Assembly: GCF_014673495.1 (NCBI RefSeq)
Contig: NZ_CP051006.1
Location: 682,001 to 746,000 of the forward strand
Source: Streptomyces griseofuscus
GTDB taxonomy: Bacteria; Actinomycetota; Actinomycetes; Streptomycetales; Streptomycetaceae
Direction: 5' to 3'
Length of the DNA stretch: 64,000 nucleotides
The notes under the pieces are model-generated. The model did not search any database. It saw nothing but the letters and a program-made list of their open reading frames with translations, and was not told where the DNA came from. How positions within the stretch are numbered: position 1 is the stretch's first letter; every line of letters begins with the position of its first letter. Below, piece by piece: positions 52,163-61,544 of the stretch. Made by a program: the position numbers and the translations under genes.

Positions 52163-53023
52163 ATGACCCAGGCCCGTCTCATGGACGGAACCGCCCTCGC
52201 CCGTCGCATCGTCGAGGACACCGCGCGCAGGGCGGCCGACCTCACCGCGCGTACCGGTGTGGCGCCCTGTCTCGCGACCGTGCTGGTCGGCGAGGACCCG
52301 GCGTCCGTGACATACGTCCGGATGAAGCAGAACCGCTGCCGCAAGGCCGGCATCACCTCCCGGCACGTGGCCCTGCCCGCGAGCACGTCCACCGCTGAAC
52401 TGGTGGGCACGCTGCGGGAGTTGTCGGCCGATCCGACGGTGCACGGGATCCTGCTCCAGCATCCGGTGGGCGACCATGTCGACGAGCGGGCGGCGTTCGA
52501 GGCGATCGCGCCCGAGAAGGACGTCGACGGGGTCACCTTCGCCTCGTTCGCCACGATGAGCTTCGGTCTGCCGGGCTTCGTGTCCTGCACGCCGGGCGGC
52601 ATCCTGCGGCTGCTGGACGAGTACGGCGTCGAGTTGGCCGGGAAGCGGGCCGTGGTGGTGGGCCGCAGCGCGATCCTCGGCAAGCCGGTGGGCATGCTGC
52701 TGCTGGCCAGGGACGCGACGGTGACGTACTGCCACTCGCGCACCCGGGATCTGTCGGCGGCGGTCCGCGAGGCGGACATCGTCGTCGCCGCGGTCGGCCG
52801 GCCGCGGCTGCTGCGGGGCCAGGACATCAAGCCCGGCGCGGTCGTGATCGACGCCGGTTACAACGCGGGGAACGTGGGCGACGTCGACTTCGACTCGGCC
52901 GTCGAGCGAGCCTCCCTGATCACCCCGGTCCCGGGCGGCGTCGGCCCGATGACGATCGCCACGCTGCTGGAGCAGACGGTGACGGCGGCGGAGGCCGCCG
53001 CAGGGAGGCTTGCGGCGGCCTGA
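52163..53023 (+). CDS. folD: Bifunctional methylenetetrahydrofolate dehydrogenase/cyclohydrolase
   Basis: A 286-residue FolD. The catalytic Lys is in SVTYVRMKQNRCRKAG (YxxxK), the Gln in GILLQHPVGDHVDERAAFEA, and the cofactor site in VVVGRSAILGKPVGMLLL; TPGGILRLL is the substrate region. It interconverts 5,10-methylene-THF and 10-formyl-THF, with NADP. The ATG at 52163 follows CAGGAG. A ZTP riboswitch controls it. It may be the only or a second folD of the genome; the window cannot show which. Confidence 0.95.
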   Translation: MTQARLMDGTALARRIVEDTARRAADLTARTGVAPCLATVLVGEDPASVTYVRMKQNRCRKAGITSRHVALPASTSTAELVGTLRELSADPTVHGILLQHPVGDHVDERAAFEAIAPEKDVDGVTFASFATMSFGLPGFVSCTPGGILRLLDEYGVELAGKRAVVVGRSAILGKPVGMLLLARDATVTYCHSRTRDLSAAVREADIVVAAVGRPRLLRGQDIKPGAVVIDAGYNAGNVGDVDFDSAVERASLITPVPGGVGPMTIATLLEQTVTAAEAAAGRLAAA

Positions 53024-53042
53024 CGCTCACCCGCTCCCCCGC

Positions 53043-54068
53043 TCACCCCTCCGTCAGCACCATCCTGAACCTCGCGCCGCCCGCCATCATCTTCCGGAAC
53101 GCCGCGTCCGCCTCCGTCAGCGGAACCTTCTCCGTCATCGGGCGGATGCCGTGCAGGACGCTGAACGCCATGGTGTCCTCGATGTCCTGCGAGGTCCCGG
53201 AGGGGTGGCCCCGGACCACGCGGGCGGCCATGAGGAGCTGGTTGGGGTTGATGTCGAGGGGGGCGATGTCCGCGCCGATGACGACCAGTTCACCGCGGTG
53301 GGTCAGGCCGTCCACGGTGGCGGAGATGGCCTCGGAGTTGCCGGCGGTGCCGAGGACGACCTTGGCGCCGCCGAGGGACTGCAGCGCCTCGGCGACCGGG
53401 GTGGCGGCGGTGCTGTCGACGTAGTGGTGGGCGCCGAGTTGCTTGGCGAACTCAGCCTTCTGGGGGCCCCGGGCGATCGCGACCGTCTCGAAGCCCATCG
53501 CGACCGCGTACTGCACACCGAGGTGCCCGAGGCCGCCGAGACCGAGCACCGCGACCAGGTCGCCGGGGCGTCCCGCGCTGCGCCGCAGCCCGTTGAAGGT
53601 GGTCACGCCCGCACAGGCCAGCGGCCCCGCGTCGCTCGCGGCGAGCGCCTCCGGGATCCGGGCCAGGGCGTCGACGGGTGCGATCACCTGCTCGCCGAAG
53701 CCGCCGTCGTAGGTCCAGCCCGGCACCTTGAGGCTCTCGCACACGATGAAGTCGCCCTCGCGGCAGGCCCGGCAGTGGCCGCAGCTGCCGCCGAACCAGC
53801 CCACGGCCACCCGATCGCCGACCTGCCAGCCGCGCTCCCCCGCGCCCTCGCCCAGCTCCGCGATCCGTCCGGCGATCTCGTGCCCGGGCACCTCGGGGAA
53901 GGTGATGCCCGGCACCGCCGCGCTGACGAAGAGAGCGTCGCTGTGGCAGACGCCGCACGCCTCGACGGCGATCCGCGCATGGCCGGGCCCCGGCCGCGGC
54001 ACCTCGCGCTCGACCACCTCGAACGTGCCGTTCGCGGCGGGCACTTGGGCGACTCGATAGCTGCTCAT
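53043..54068 (-). CDS. Zinc-dependent alcohol dehydrogenase (AdhP-like)
   Basis: A 341-residue medium-chain dehydrogenase. Catalytic zinc: ACGVCHSDALF and PGHEIAGRI; structural zinc: GGSCGHCRACREGDFIVC; NAD site: VLGLGGLGHLGVQYAVAMGF. Like AdhP enzymes it oxidises short alcohols. The ATG at 54068 has GGAGAG upstream. Convergent with folD, 19 bp apart; the substrate is not known. Confidence 0.9.
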   Translation of the reverse strand: MSSYRVAQVPAANGTFEVVEREVPRPGPGHARIAVEACGVCHSDALFVSAAVPGITFPEVPGHEIAGRIAELGEGAGERGWQVGDRVAVGWFGGSCGHCRACREGDFIVCESLKVPGWTYDGGFGEQVIAPVDALARIPEALAASDAGPLACAGVTTFNGLRRSAGRPGDLVAVLGLGGLGHLGVQYAVAMGFETVAIARGPQKAEFAKQLGAHHYVDSTAATPVAEALQSLGGAKVVLGTAGNSEAISATVDGLTHRGELVVIGADIAPLDINPNQLLMAARVVRGHPSGTSQDIEDTMAFSVLHGIRPMTEKVPLTEADAAFRKMMAGGARFRMVLTEG

Positions 54069-54462
54069 GGATCTCTCCGGAGAAGGGGGTACGAGCATGG
54101 GCGGGACGGCCGCTCGGGGGTGCCGGCCGCCGCTCTCCCGGGCAGGTCGGCACGACGGCCCATTCCTTCTCAGCAGACCAGTTCCGGCGCGATCGCGCGC
54201 GCCGAACGGCTTCCGCCGGACCCGACCGCTCGGACCCCCGCCCCGTGCGGCGGCCGCCGCTCCGGCTCATGCCCCCGGGACCGTGACGTGGAGTGCCAGC
54301 CGGTCACGCTCCGTACAGGAAGGCGCTCCCCCTTCGGCAATGGATCAGTGCGCGACGAACCGGCGCCTCAGCGTTCGCCGGGTCCACACCCCGGTCATAG
54401 AGTGACCTACATCATGCCGGACCGGCTGATATCGACTCCTGCCCGCACGGTCTGGAGGGCGC
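54069..54462. other. Gene-free divergent promoter region of adh and coxS
   Basis: 394 bp with no supported gene. The main feature is GGTCA (54393-54397) / TGACC (54403-54407), a 5-bp dyad with TAGAG between, 56-70 bp before coxS; TAGAGT also resembles a -10. A Pro/Arg-rich frame on the plus strand is not coding. Confidence 0.4.
54393..54407. promoter_or_regulatory. GGTCA-N5-TGACC dyad upstream of coxS
   Basis: Short perfect dyad overlapping a possible -10 (TAGAGT), 56 bp upstream of the coxS ATG. A GntR- or TetR-type repressor could bind, but none is encoded nearby. Confidence 0.4.
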
Positions 54463-54987
54463 ATGACGCACATCAAGGTGAACGTGGACGGCACGATCTA
54501 CGAGGACGACGTGGAGCCGCGGCTGCTCCTCGTCCACTATCTGCGTGACCGTCTCGGTCTGACCGGCACCCCGATCGGCTGCGACACCTCCAACTGCGGG
54601 GCGTGCACGGTCGACCTGGACGGCGCGACCGCCAAGAGCTGCTCGGTGCTGGCCGTCCAGGCGGACGGATGCGCGGTGACGACCGTGCAGGGCCTGGCGA
54701 AGGACGGTGAGTGGACACCGCTCCAGCGCGCCTTCCATGAGCAGCACGGACTCCAGTGCGGCTACTGCACCCCCGGCATGATCATGGCGGCGCGCGATCT
54801 CCTGCGGGAGAACCCGCACCCCACCGCCGAGGAGGTGCGCGGCGCCCTGGAGGGCAACCTCTGCCGCTGCACCGGCTACCAGAACATCGTCCGCGCCGTG
54901 CTCGCCGCGGCCGGTCAGCAGGACGGCTCCGGGACGCAGGCTCAGGCCCCCTCCGGACAGCAGGTCACCGAGGAGGCCACGGCATGA
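54463..54987 (+). CDS. coxS: Molybdenum hydroxylase small subunit, two [2Fe-2S] clusters
   Basis: A 174-residue iron-sulfur subunit of the xanthine dehydrogenase/CO dehydrogenase family. The ferredoxin-type cluster motif is GCDTSNCGACTVDLDG followed by a Cys at about 61; the second cluster is CGYCTPGMIMAA and GNLCRCTGYQNIV. It passes electrons between the Mo site and FAD. A tail of about 25 Gln/Gly-rich residues follows. The stop overlaps the coxL start by 4 bp. Confidence 0.93.
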   Translation: MTHIKVNVDGTIYEDDVEPRLLLVHYLRDRLGLTGTPIGCDTSNCGACTVDLDGATAKSCSVLAVQADGCAVTTVQGLAKDGEWTPLQRAFHEQHGLQCGYCTPGMIMAARDLLRENPHPTAEEVRGALEGNLCRCTGYQNIVRAVLAAAGQQDGSGTQAQAPSGQQVTEEATA

Positions 54988-57365
54988 CCGATCAGGCCGT
55001 AGCGGGCGAGACCGGCACCGGACGGGAGGTCGGCCGGTCCCGGCTGCGCAAGGAGGACGCCCGGCTGATCACCGGCCAGACCACCTGGACCGACAACATC
55101 CAGGTCGCCGGGATGCTGCATCTGGCCGTGCTGCGCAGCCCGATGGCGCACGCCCGCATCACCCGCGTCGATGTCGCCCCCGCGCTCGAACGCCCGGGTG
55201 TCCTCGCGGCGTTCAGCGGCGCGGACCTCGCCGAGGGGCTCGGCTCACTGCCCTGCGCCTGGCCGGTGACCGAGGACATCGTGCTGCCCGACCATCCGCC
55301 GATCGCGGTGGAGGAGGTCCGCTACGCGGGCGACCCGGTGGCCGTCGTCGTGGCCCGCGACCGGTACGCGGCGGCCGACGCGCTGGAGGCGATCGAAGTC
55401 GACTACGACCCGCTGCCCCCGGTCCTCGACCTGGAGGACGCGCTCGCCGAGGGCGCCCCGCTGGTCCACTCCGACAAGGGCACCAACCGCTGCTACACCT
55501 GGCCGCTGGCCACCGGCGAGAGCTTCGCGGCGGTCCGCGAGCGCGCCGAGGTGACGATCAAGCGGCGCTACCACCAGCAGCGGCTCATCCCAAGCGCCAT
55601 GGAGCCGCGCGCGGTCGTGGTCACTCCGCTGGCCGCCTCCGGCGAGTACACCATGTACTCCGCCACCCAGATCCCGCACATCCTGCGGATCATGCTCGCG
55701 ACGGTCACCGGCATCCCCGAGCACAAGCTGCGGGTGATCGCCCCGGACGTCGGCGGCGGTTTCGGCTCCAAACTCCAGGTGTACGGCGAGGAGGTGCTGG
55801 CCCTCGCGGTCGCCCGCCGGCTGGGGCGGCCGGTGAAGTGGACGGAGTCCCGCTCCGAGGGCCACCTCGCCACCCACCACGGGCGCGGCATGATCCAGGA
55901 CATCGAGGTCGCGGCCACCCGGGAGGGCCGGCTGCTCGGTCTGAAGGTGGATCTGCTCGCGGACATGGGCGCCTATCTGATGCTGGTGACACCGGGCATC
56001 CCGATCCTGGGCGCGTTCATGTACCCGGCGATCTACAAGATGGACTCCTACGAGTTCACCTGCACCGGCGTCTTCACCACCCGCACCCCTACCGACGCCT
56101 ACCGGGGCGCCGGCCGCCCGGAGGCCACGTTCGCCATCGAGCGGATCATGGACGAGCTGGCCGCCGAACTGGGCCTGGATCCGGTGGAGTTGCGGCGCCG
56201 CAACTGGATCAGGCACGAGGAGTTCCCGTACACCACGATCGCCGGACTGACCTACGACAGCGGCGACTACGAGGCGGCGACCGCGAAGGCGCTCGCCCTG
56301 TTCGGCTACGACGGGCTCCGCGCCGAGCAGCGCGAGCGTGCGGAGCGCGGCGATCCGGTGCGCCTGGGCATCGGCGTGTCGACGTTCACGGAGATGTGCG
56401 GCCTGGCGCCGAGCCGGGTGCTGCGCGACCTGAGGTACGGCGCGGGCGGCTGGGAGGCGGCGAGCATCCGGATGCTGCCCACCGGCAAGGTCGAGGTGGT
56501 CACCGGGACCAGCCCGCACGGGCAGGGCCACGAGACCTGCTGGAGCCAGATCGCGGCGGACGTCCTCGGTGTGCCGTTCGAGGACGTCGAGGTGCTGCAC
56601 GGCGACACCAGGTCCTCCCCGCAGGGCATGGACACCTACGGTTCGCGCTCGCTGGCCGTGGGCGGTGAGGCCGTGCACCGGGCGGCCACCACGGTGGTCG
56701 ACAAGGCCCGCAAGGTGGCCGCGCATCTACTGGAGGCGAGCGAGCAGGACCTGGAGTTCCGGGAGGGCGTCTTCTCCGTGAAGGGCTCCCCGGAGGCCCG
56801 CAGGTCCATCCAGGAGATCGCCTTCGAGGCGTTCACCAACCACGATCTGCCCGACGGGGTGGAGCCGTCCATCAACGCCGAGCACGTGGTCGACCCGGAG
56901 AACTTCTCCTTCCCGCACGGCACCCATCTGTGCGCGGTCGAGGTCGACACCGAGACCGGGCGGACCTGGATCAGGTCGTACGTCTGCGTGGACGACGTCG
57001 GCCATGTGGTCAATCCGATGATCGTCGAGGGGCAGGTGCACGGCGGGCTCGCGCAGGGCATCGCGCAGGCGCTCTACGAGGAGGCCGTCTACGACGACGA
57101 GGGCAACCTGGTCTCCGGCAGCATGGCCGACTACCTCGTGCCCTCGGCCGCCGATCTGCCGGAGTTCGTGACCGACCGGACCGAGACCCCCGCGTCGTCC
57201 AACGCGCTCGGCGTCAAGGGGGTCGGCGAGGCCGGGACCATCGCCTCGACGCCCGCCGTGGTCAACGCCGTCGTGGACGCGCTGCGGCCGCTGGGCGTGA
57301 CCGATGTACGGATGCCCTGCACCCCGGAACGGGTGTGGCGCGCGGTGCGGGAGGCGACGGCATGA
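54984..57365 (+). CDS. coxL: Molybdenum hydroxylase large subunit, form II CoxL-like
   Basis: A 793-residue Mo-cofactor subunit. It has GGGFGSKLQVYGEE (cofactor site), the active-site loop DAYRGAGRPEA, and the catalytic Glu in GVKGVGEAGTI. True CO dehydrogenase (form I) shows AYRCSFR in the loop; AYRGAGR is the form II pattern, found in enzymes of other or unknown substrate. So it hydroxylates a carbon centre, but CO oxidation is doubtful. Coupled to coxS and coxM by ATGA overlaps. Confidence 0.93.
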   Translation: MTDQAVAGETGTGREVGRSRLRKEDARLITGQTTWTDNIQVAGMLHLAVLRSPMAHARITRVDVAPALERPGVLAAFSGADLAEGLGSLPCAWPVTEDIVLPDHPPIAVEEVRYAGDPVAVVVARDRYAAADALEAIEVDYDPLPPVLDLEDALAEGAPLVHSDKGTNRCYTWPLATGESFAAVRERAEVTIKRRYHQQRLIPSAMEPRAVVVTPLAASGEYTMYSATQIPHILRIMLATVTGIPEHKLRVIAPDVGGGFGSKLQVYGEEVLALAVARRLGRPVKWTESRSEGHLATHHGRGMIQDIEVAATREGRLLGLKVDLLADMGAYLMLVTPGIPILGAFMYPAIYKMDSYEFTCTGVFTTRTPTDAYRGAGRPEATFAIERIMDELAAELGLDPVELRRRNWIRHEEFPYTTIAGLTYDSGDYEAATAKALALFGYDGLRAEQRERAERGDPVRLGIGVSTFTEMCGLAPSRVLRDLRYGAGGWEAASIRMLPTGKVEVVTGTSPHGQGHETCWSQIAADVLGVPFEDVEVLHGDTRSSPQGMDTYGSRSLAVGGEAVHRAATTVVDKARKVAAHLLEASEQDLEFREGVFSVKGSPEARRSIQEIAFEAFTNHDLPDGVEPSINAEHVVDPENFSFPHGTHLCAVEVDTETGRTWIRSYVCVDDVGHVVNPMIVEGQVHGGLAQGIAQALYEEAVYDDEGNLVSGSMADYLVPSAADLPEFVTDRTETPASSNALGVKGVGEAGTIASTPAVVNAVVDALRPLGVTDVRMPCTPERVWRAVREATA

Positions 57366-58216
57366 TTCCCCCGGCGTTCGAGTACGCCCGCCCGGAGAGC
57401 GTCGAGGAGGCCGTACGGCTGCTCGGCGAGGCGGGCGACGAGGCCAAGGTGCTGGCCGGCGGGCAGAGCCTGCTGGCGCTGCTGCGGTTGCGGCTCGCCT
57501 TTCCCGAACTGGTCGTGGACGTGGGCCGGATCCCCGGCCTGCGCGGGGTCCGCGAGGAGGGCGGGACGCTGGTGATCGGCGCGCTCACCACCCACCACGA
57601 GGTGATCCACGACCCGCTGGTACGCCGGCACGCCGGTCTGCTGGCGCAGGCGACGGCGACCGTCGCCGATCCGGCGGTACGGCACCGGGGCACGCTCGGC
57701 GGCTCGCTGGCGCACGCCGACCCGGCAGGCGATCTGCCCGCGATCGTCCTGGCGCTGGACGGCGAACTGGTCGCCGTGGGCCCCGGCGGCCGACGCACCG
57801 TACCGGCGCGGGAGTTCTTCGTCGGCTACCTCCAATCCGCCCTCGCTCCGGAGGAGTTGCTGGTGGAGGTGCGGTTGCCGAAGGCGGACGGCTGGGGCTT
57901 CCACTACGAGAAGTTCCACCGGGTTGCGCAGTCCTGGGCGATCGTCGGGGTCGCCGCGCTGGTACGCCGGGAGAACGGGCACATCGCCGAGGCGCGGGTC
58001 GGCCTGACCAACATGGGCGCGACCCCGCTGCGCGCGGCCGCGGCCGAGGCGGCGCTGGCCGGTGCCGACGGGCCGCAGGCGGTGGCACGGGCCGCGCGAT
58101 CGGCGGCCGAGGGCGCGCAGCCGGGGCGGGACGCGTCGGCCTCGCCCGACTACCGGGCGCATCTGGCCGAGGTGCTGACCGAGCGGGCGGTGCTGACCGC
58201 CGCCGGGATGGGGTGA
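57362..58216 (+). CDS. coxM: Molybdenum hydroxylase medium subunit, FAD-binding
   Basis: A 284-residue CO-dehydrogenase-type flavoprotein: EAKVLAGGQSLLALLRLRLA is the FAD pyrophosphate loop, and TVADPAVRHRGTLGGSLAHA the second FAD site. It receives electrons from the CoxS clusters. A C-terminal CO_deh_flav_C domain begins about residue 175. Overlaps coxL by 4 bp; coxD follows after 15 bp. Confidence 0.93.
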   Translation: MIPPAFEYARPESVEEAVRLLGEAGDEAKVLAGGQSLLALLRLRLAFPELVVDVGRIPGLRGVREEGGTLVIGALTTHHEVIHDPLVRRHAGLLAQATATVADPAVRHRGTLGGSLAHADPAGDLPAIVLALDGELVAVGPGGRRTVPAREFFVGYLQSALAPEELLVEVRLPKADGWGFHYEKFHRVAQSWAIVGVAALVRRENGHIAEARVGLTNMGATPLRAAAAEAALAGADGPQAVARAARSAAEGAQPGRDASASPDYRAHLAEVLTERAVLTAAGMG

Positions 58217-58231
58217 GGGCCGATCGCCCGG

Positions 58232-59107
58232 ATGGACGGCCCGGAACAGGTGCGGGCCCGCCTGGAGGAGACGGGGTATCTCGTCGACGAGGGGCTGGCC
58301 GTCACCTGCTACCTGGCGCTGAGGCTGCACCGGCCGCTGTTCTGCGAGGGCGACGCGGGCGTCGGCAAGACCGCGCTCGCCTCCGCCCTCGCCGAGGCGC
58401 TCGACGCGCCGCTGATCCGGTTGCAGTGCCATGAGGGCATCGACGCCTCGCAGGCCCTGTACGACTGGGACTTCCCGCGTCAGCTGCTGCATCTGCGCGC
58501 GGCGGAGGCGGCCGGCGTCAAGGACGCGGACCGGCTGGAGAGCGAGCTGTACGACCGGCGGTTCCTTGTCGCCCGGCCGCTGCTCCAGGCCCTCCAGAGG
58601 CAGCCGTCGGTGCTGCTGGTGGACGAGATCGACCGCGCCGACGACGAGTTCGAGGCGTTCCTGCTGGAGCTGCTGTCCGAGTACGCGGTGACGATCCCGG
58701 AACTGGGCACGCTGCGGGCCGAGGTGCCGCCGGTGGTGGTCCTCACCTCCAACCGGACCCGGGAGGTGCACGACGCGCTGAAGCGGCGGTGTCTGTACCA
58801 CTGGTTCGACCACCCCGGCTTCGCCCGTGAACTGGCCATCGTGCGCCGCAGGTTGCCCGAGGTGTCGGCGCGCCTGGCCGAGCAGGTCACGGCTCTCGTC
58901 CAGGCGTTGCGCGGCGCGGACCTGGTGAAGCCCCCGGGGGTCGCGGAGACCATCGACTGGGCGGAGGCGCTGGACGCCCTGGGAGCCACGGAGGTGGACG
59001 CGGAACTCGCCGTCTCCACGCTGGGTTCGGTCCTGAAGTACCGGGAGGACATGGACCTGGCCAGGGGTCTCGACCTGGCCGCGGTGCTGGCCGCGCGGGG
59101 GGTGTGA
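58232..59107 (+). CDS. coxD: MoxR-type AAA ATPase, CoxD-like
   Basis: A 291-residue AAA+ protein: Walker A CEGDAGVGKTALASAL, Walker B VLLVDEIDRADDEFEAFLLE, sensor LTSNRTREVHDALKRRCLYH. In cox operons CoxD, with CoxE, matures the Mo/Cu site of the hydroxylase. Overlaps the VWA gene by 4 bp (GTGA), so the two are translated together. Confidence 0.9.
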   Translation: MDGPEQVRARLEETGYLVDEGLAVTCYLALRLHRPLFCEGDAGVGKTALASALAEALDAPLIRLQCHEGIDASQALYDWDFPRQLLHLRAAEAAGVKDADRLESELYDRRFLVARPLLQALQRQPSVLLVDEIDRADDEFEAFLLELLSEYAVTIPELGTLRAEVPPVVVLTSNRTREVHDALKRRCLYHWFDHPGFARELAIVRRRLPEVSARLAEQVTALVQALRGADLVKPPGVAETIDWAEALDALGATEVDAELAVSTLGSVLKYREDMDLARGLDLAAVLAARGV

Positions 59108-60312
59108 GCGCCATGGCCGGCGGCGGGCGGACGGAGTCCGGGCGGGCCGGGGGGCCGACGGCGGGGCTCGCCGGGGCGGATGCCGTACTGCTCGGCCTCG
59201 TACGGGCGTTGCGCGCGGCCGGGGTCGACGCGAGCGCCGAGCGGATGTACGCCTTTCTGCGGGCGGTGGCCGTGCTGCGGCCCGGGATGCGGGCGGATGT
59301 GTACGCGGCGGGGCGGGCGACGCTGTGCGGCGGGCCGGACGATCTGGAGCGCTACGAGCGGGTGTTCGCCGCCTACTTCGGCGCCACCGCGGGCTCCCCT
59401 CCCCTGCCGACGGTGCGCACCCCTCCCCCGCCCCGGCCGCGGCTGCGCGCACGGGACGCGGCCGGTGGCGGCGGTACCCCCGGCGAACGCGATCCGCTTG
59501 GCCAGCCGACGGCGGCACTGGCCAGCTCCACGGAGGTGCTGCGGCACCGTGACATCGCCGCGCTGGACGCCGTGGAGCGCGCCCGACTCCACCGGCTGCT
59601 GGCCGCGTTCGCGCTGCGCGGCGAGGCCCGGCGGTCCGCGCGGCGGCGGTCCGCGCGGCGCGGGGAGGTGGATCCCCGTCGTACCGTGCGCGAACTGCTG
59701 CGGCGCGGGGGCGAACCGGCCCGGCTGCGCCGGCAGGCGCGGGTCGACCGGCCGCGCCGGGTGGTGCTGCTGGTGGACGTGAGCGGTTCGATGGCGCCGT
59801 ACGCGGACGCGCTGCTGCGCTTCGCCCACGCGGCGGCGCGGGGCGGCCGTACGGAGGTCTTCACGATCGGCACGCGCCTGACCCGGGTGACGCGCGAGCT
59901 GTCCCCTCGCGACCCGGACCTGGCGATGGCGGCGGTCTCGGCGGCGGTGCCCGACTGGCGGGGCGGCACCCGGCTGGGCGAGCTGCTGCGCGAGTTCCTG
60001 AACCGCTGGGGGCAGCGGGGCATGGCACGCGGCGCGATCGTGGTGCTGCTCTCCGACGGCTGGGAACGCGACGATCCCGCGCTGCTCGGCGCCCAGATGC
60101 GCCGACTGCACGCGCTGGCGCACCGGGTGGTCTGGGCCAACCCCCTTAAGGCGCGGCCGGGTTACACGCCGACGGCCGCGGGAATGGCGGCGGCGCTGCC
60201 GAGCGTGGACGCGTTCGTGGAGGGGCACAGCCTGGCGGCACTGGAACGGCTCGCGGCGGTGGTGCGCGGGGCGGACACCGGCGCGGTGCCGGAGGCGGAG
60301 GCCGAGCGTTGA
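59104..60312 (+). CDS. coxE: von Willebrand factor A domain protein, CoxE-like
   Basis: A 402-residue protein. The VWA domain (about 210-380) has the metal-dependent adhesion site DVSGSMAPYADALLRFAHA, threonine region GTRLTRVTRELSPRDPDLA, and VVLLSDGWERDDP. The N-terminal 200 residues are helical with an Arg-rich centre (ARRSARRRSARRGEVDPRR). Partner of the MoxR ATPase in chaperone-like assembly of the hydroxylase. GTG at 59104 overlaps coxD; an ATG at 59113 is an alternative. Confidence 0.88.
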   Translation: MSAMAGGGRTESGRAGGPTAGLAGADAVLLGLVRALRAAGVDASAERMYAFLRAVAVLRPGMRADVYAAGRATLCGGPDDLERYERVFAAYFGATAGSPPLPTVRTPPPPRPRLRARDAAGGGGTPGERDPLGQPTAALASSTEVLRHRDIAALDAVERARLHRLLAAFALRGEARRSARRRSARRGEVDPRRTVRELLRRGGEPARLRRQARVDRPRRVVLLVDVSGSMAPYADALLRFAHAAARGGRTEVFTIGTRLTRVTRELSPRDPDLAMAAVSAAVPDWRGGTRLGELLREFLNRWGQRGMARGAIVVLLSDGWERDDPALLGAQMRRLHALAHRVVWANPLKARPGYTPTAAGMAAALPSVDAFVEGHSLAALERLAAVVRGADTGAVPEAEAER

Positions 60313-60426
60313 TCGACGGCAGGACCGTGGTCGACTCGGTGAGGGTGAAGGTGAGAGGGCGCCGGGCGGAGATTTCTCCGGTCGGCGGCCACAGCGCGCG
60401 GGCCGTGTCCGAAGCGGCCGTCCCGC

Positions 60427-61017
60427 CTACTCCGGGTCGCCCGCCAGCCGTGCGTGCAGATGCTGGTCGTGCCAGCCGTCGGCGTGCAGCAGGGCGCCGC
60501 GCATCGTGCCCTCGAAGGTGAAGCCGGCCTTCTCGGCGACGCGGCAGGAGGCGGGGTTGGCGGTGGAGTGGCACAGGCGCAGGCGGTGCAGGCCCAGGTC
60601 GTCGAGGGACCAGCGGGTGAGGCGCCGGGTCGCGGCGGGGGCGAGGCCGGTGCCGCGGACCTCGGGCAGCAGCCAGTAGACGAGTTCCGCGGCGCCGCCC
60701 GCGAGGTCGATGTCATTGAGCCCGATCAGTCCGATCGCGGCGCCGCCGGTCCGGGCGATGGCCCAGACGGCACCGGTCTCGCCCCGCCACCGCTCGTGCA
60801 TCCGCTCGATCCGGCGCCGGGCGTCGGTGTGGTCGGCCACGGTGAACAGGTTCCACCGCCCGATCGCCGGATCCCGTGCGGCGGCCAGCAGCGCGTCGGC
60901 GTCGTCCGGGCGCCAGGGCCGCAGCTCGACGCCCTCCGTGAGATCGAGAACGGGCTGCCCCCTGTCGGCCATGCGGCCCGCGGGTACGACGTCGGGTATG
61001 CCTGCGCTGAAGATCAT
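60427..61017 (-). CDS. GNAT family N-acetyltransferase (RimJ/RimL type)
   Basis: A 196-residue GNAT protein: ELRPWRPDDADALLAAARDP, then GLIGLNDIDLAGGAAELVYW, the acetyl-CoA loop LPEVRGTGLAPAATRRLTRW, and NPASCRVAEKAGFTFEGTMR. This is the ribosomal-protein/small-molecule acetyltransferase type. The acceptor is unknown. Starts at 61017 or 60972 are both possible, neither with a clear ribosome site. Confidence 0.85.
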   Translation of the reverse strand: MIFSAGIPDVVPAGRMADRGQPVLDLTEGVELRPWRPDDADALLAAARDPAIGRWNLFTVADHTDARRRIERMHERWRGETGAVWAIARTGGAAIGLIGLNDIDLAGGAAELVYWLLPEVRGTGLAPAATRRLTRWSLDDLGLHRLRLCHSTANPASCRVAEKAGFTFEGTMRGALLHADGWHDQHLHARLAGDPE

Positions 61018-61039
61018 CCGGTGATGATCGCACGCCGTC

Positions 61040-61540
61040 CTACCCCTGGGGCAGCCGATGCAGGGTCACCTCGGCGAGCGCCCCGCCCTCGATCTCGGCC
61101 GTCATGTAGGTGCGGTACGGCTGGCGTCGGCGGTCGGTCGGCGAGCCGGGGTTGAGCAGCCGGAGGCCGCCGGGGGCCGTGCTGTCCCAGGGGATGTGGC
61201 TGTGCCCGAACACCAGCACGTCCAGGTCGGGGAAGCGCGCGGCGCACCGGGCCTCGCGGCCCCGCGCGGACCCGGTCTCGTGCACCGCCCCGAAGCGCAG
61301 TCCGTCGAGTTCGGCGTACGCCACCTCGGGGAGCCGGGCGCGCAGTTCGGGCCCGTCGTTGTTGCCGTACACCCCGATCAGCCGGCGGCTGCGGCTCTCC
61401 AGCAGATCGAGCGTGTCGGTGTCCACCCAGTCCCCGGCGTGGAACACGACGTCCGCGCGCGGGAGTTCGGCCAGCAGCGCCTGTGGGAGCCGTTTGGCGC
61501 GCCGGGGCAGATGGGTGTCGGAGATGAGCAGGAGTCGCAC
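61040..61540 (-). CDS. YfcE/MJ0936-type metallophosphoesterase
   Basis: A 166-residue calcineurin-like phosphoesterase: ISDTHLPRR (metal ligands), VFHAGDWVDTD, VYGNNDGPELR, and FGHSHIPWD with final metal His, plus LNPGSPTDRRR. Members cleave phosphodiesters such as cyclic nucleotide analogues. GTG start at 61540. It is next to the GNAT gene, 22 bp upstream on the same strand. Confidence 0.88.
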   Translation of the reverse strand: MRLLLISDTHLPRRAKRLPQALLAELPRADVVFHAGDWVDTDTLDLLESRSRRLIGVYGNNDGPELRARLPEVAYAELDGLRFGAVHETGSARGREARCAARFPDLDVLVFGHSHIPWDSTAPGGLRLLNPGSPTDRRRQPYRTYMTAEIEGGALAEVTLHRLPQG

Positions 61541-61544
61541 GGCT

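Noticed and set aside
54984..57365. Naming the coxL product CO dehydrogenase
   Set aside because: The active-site loop is AYRGAGR, not AYRCSFR, so CO oxidation is not supported.
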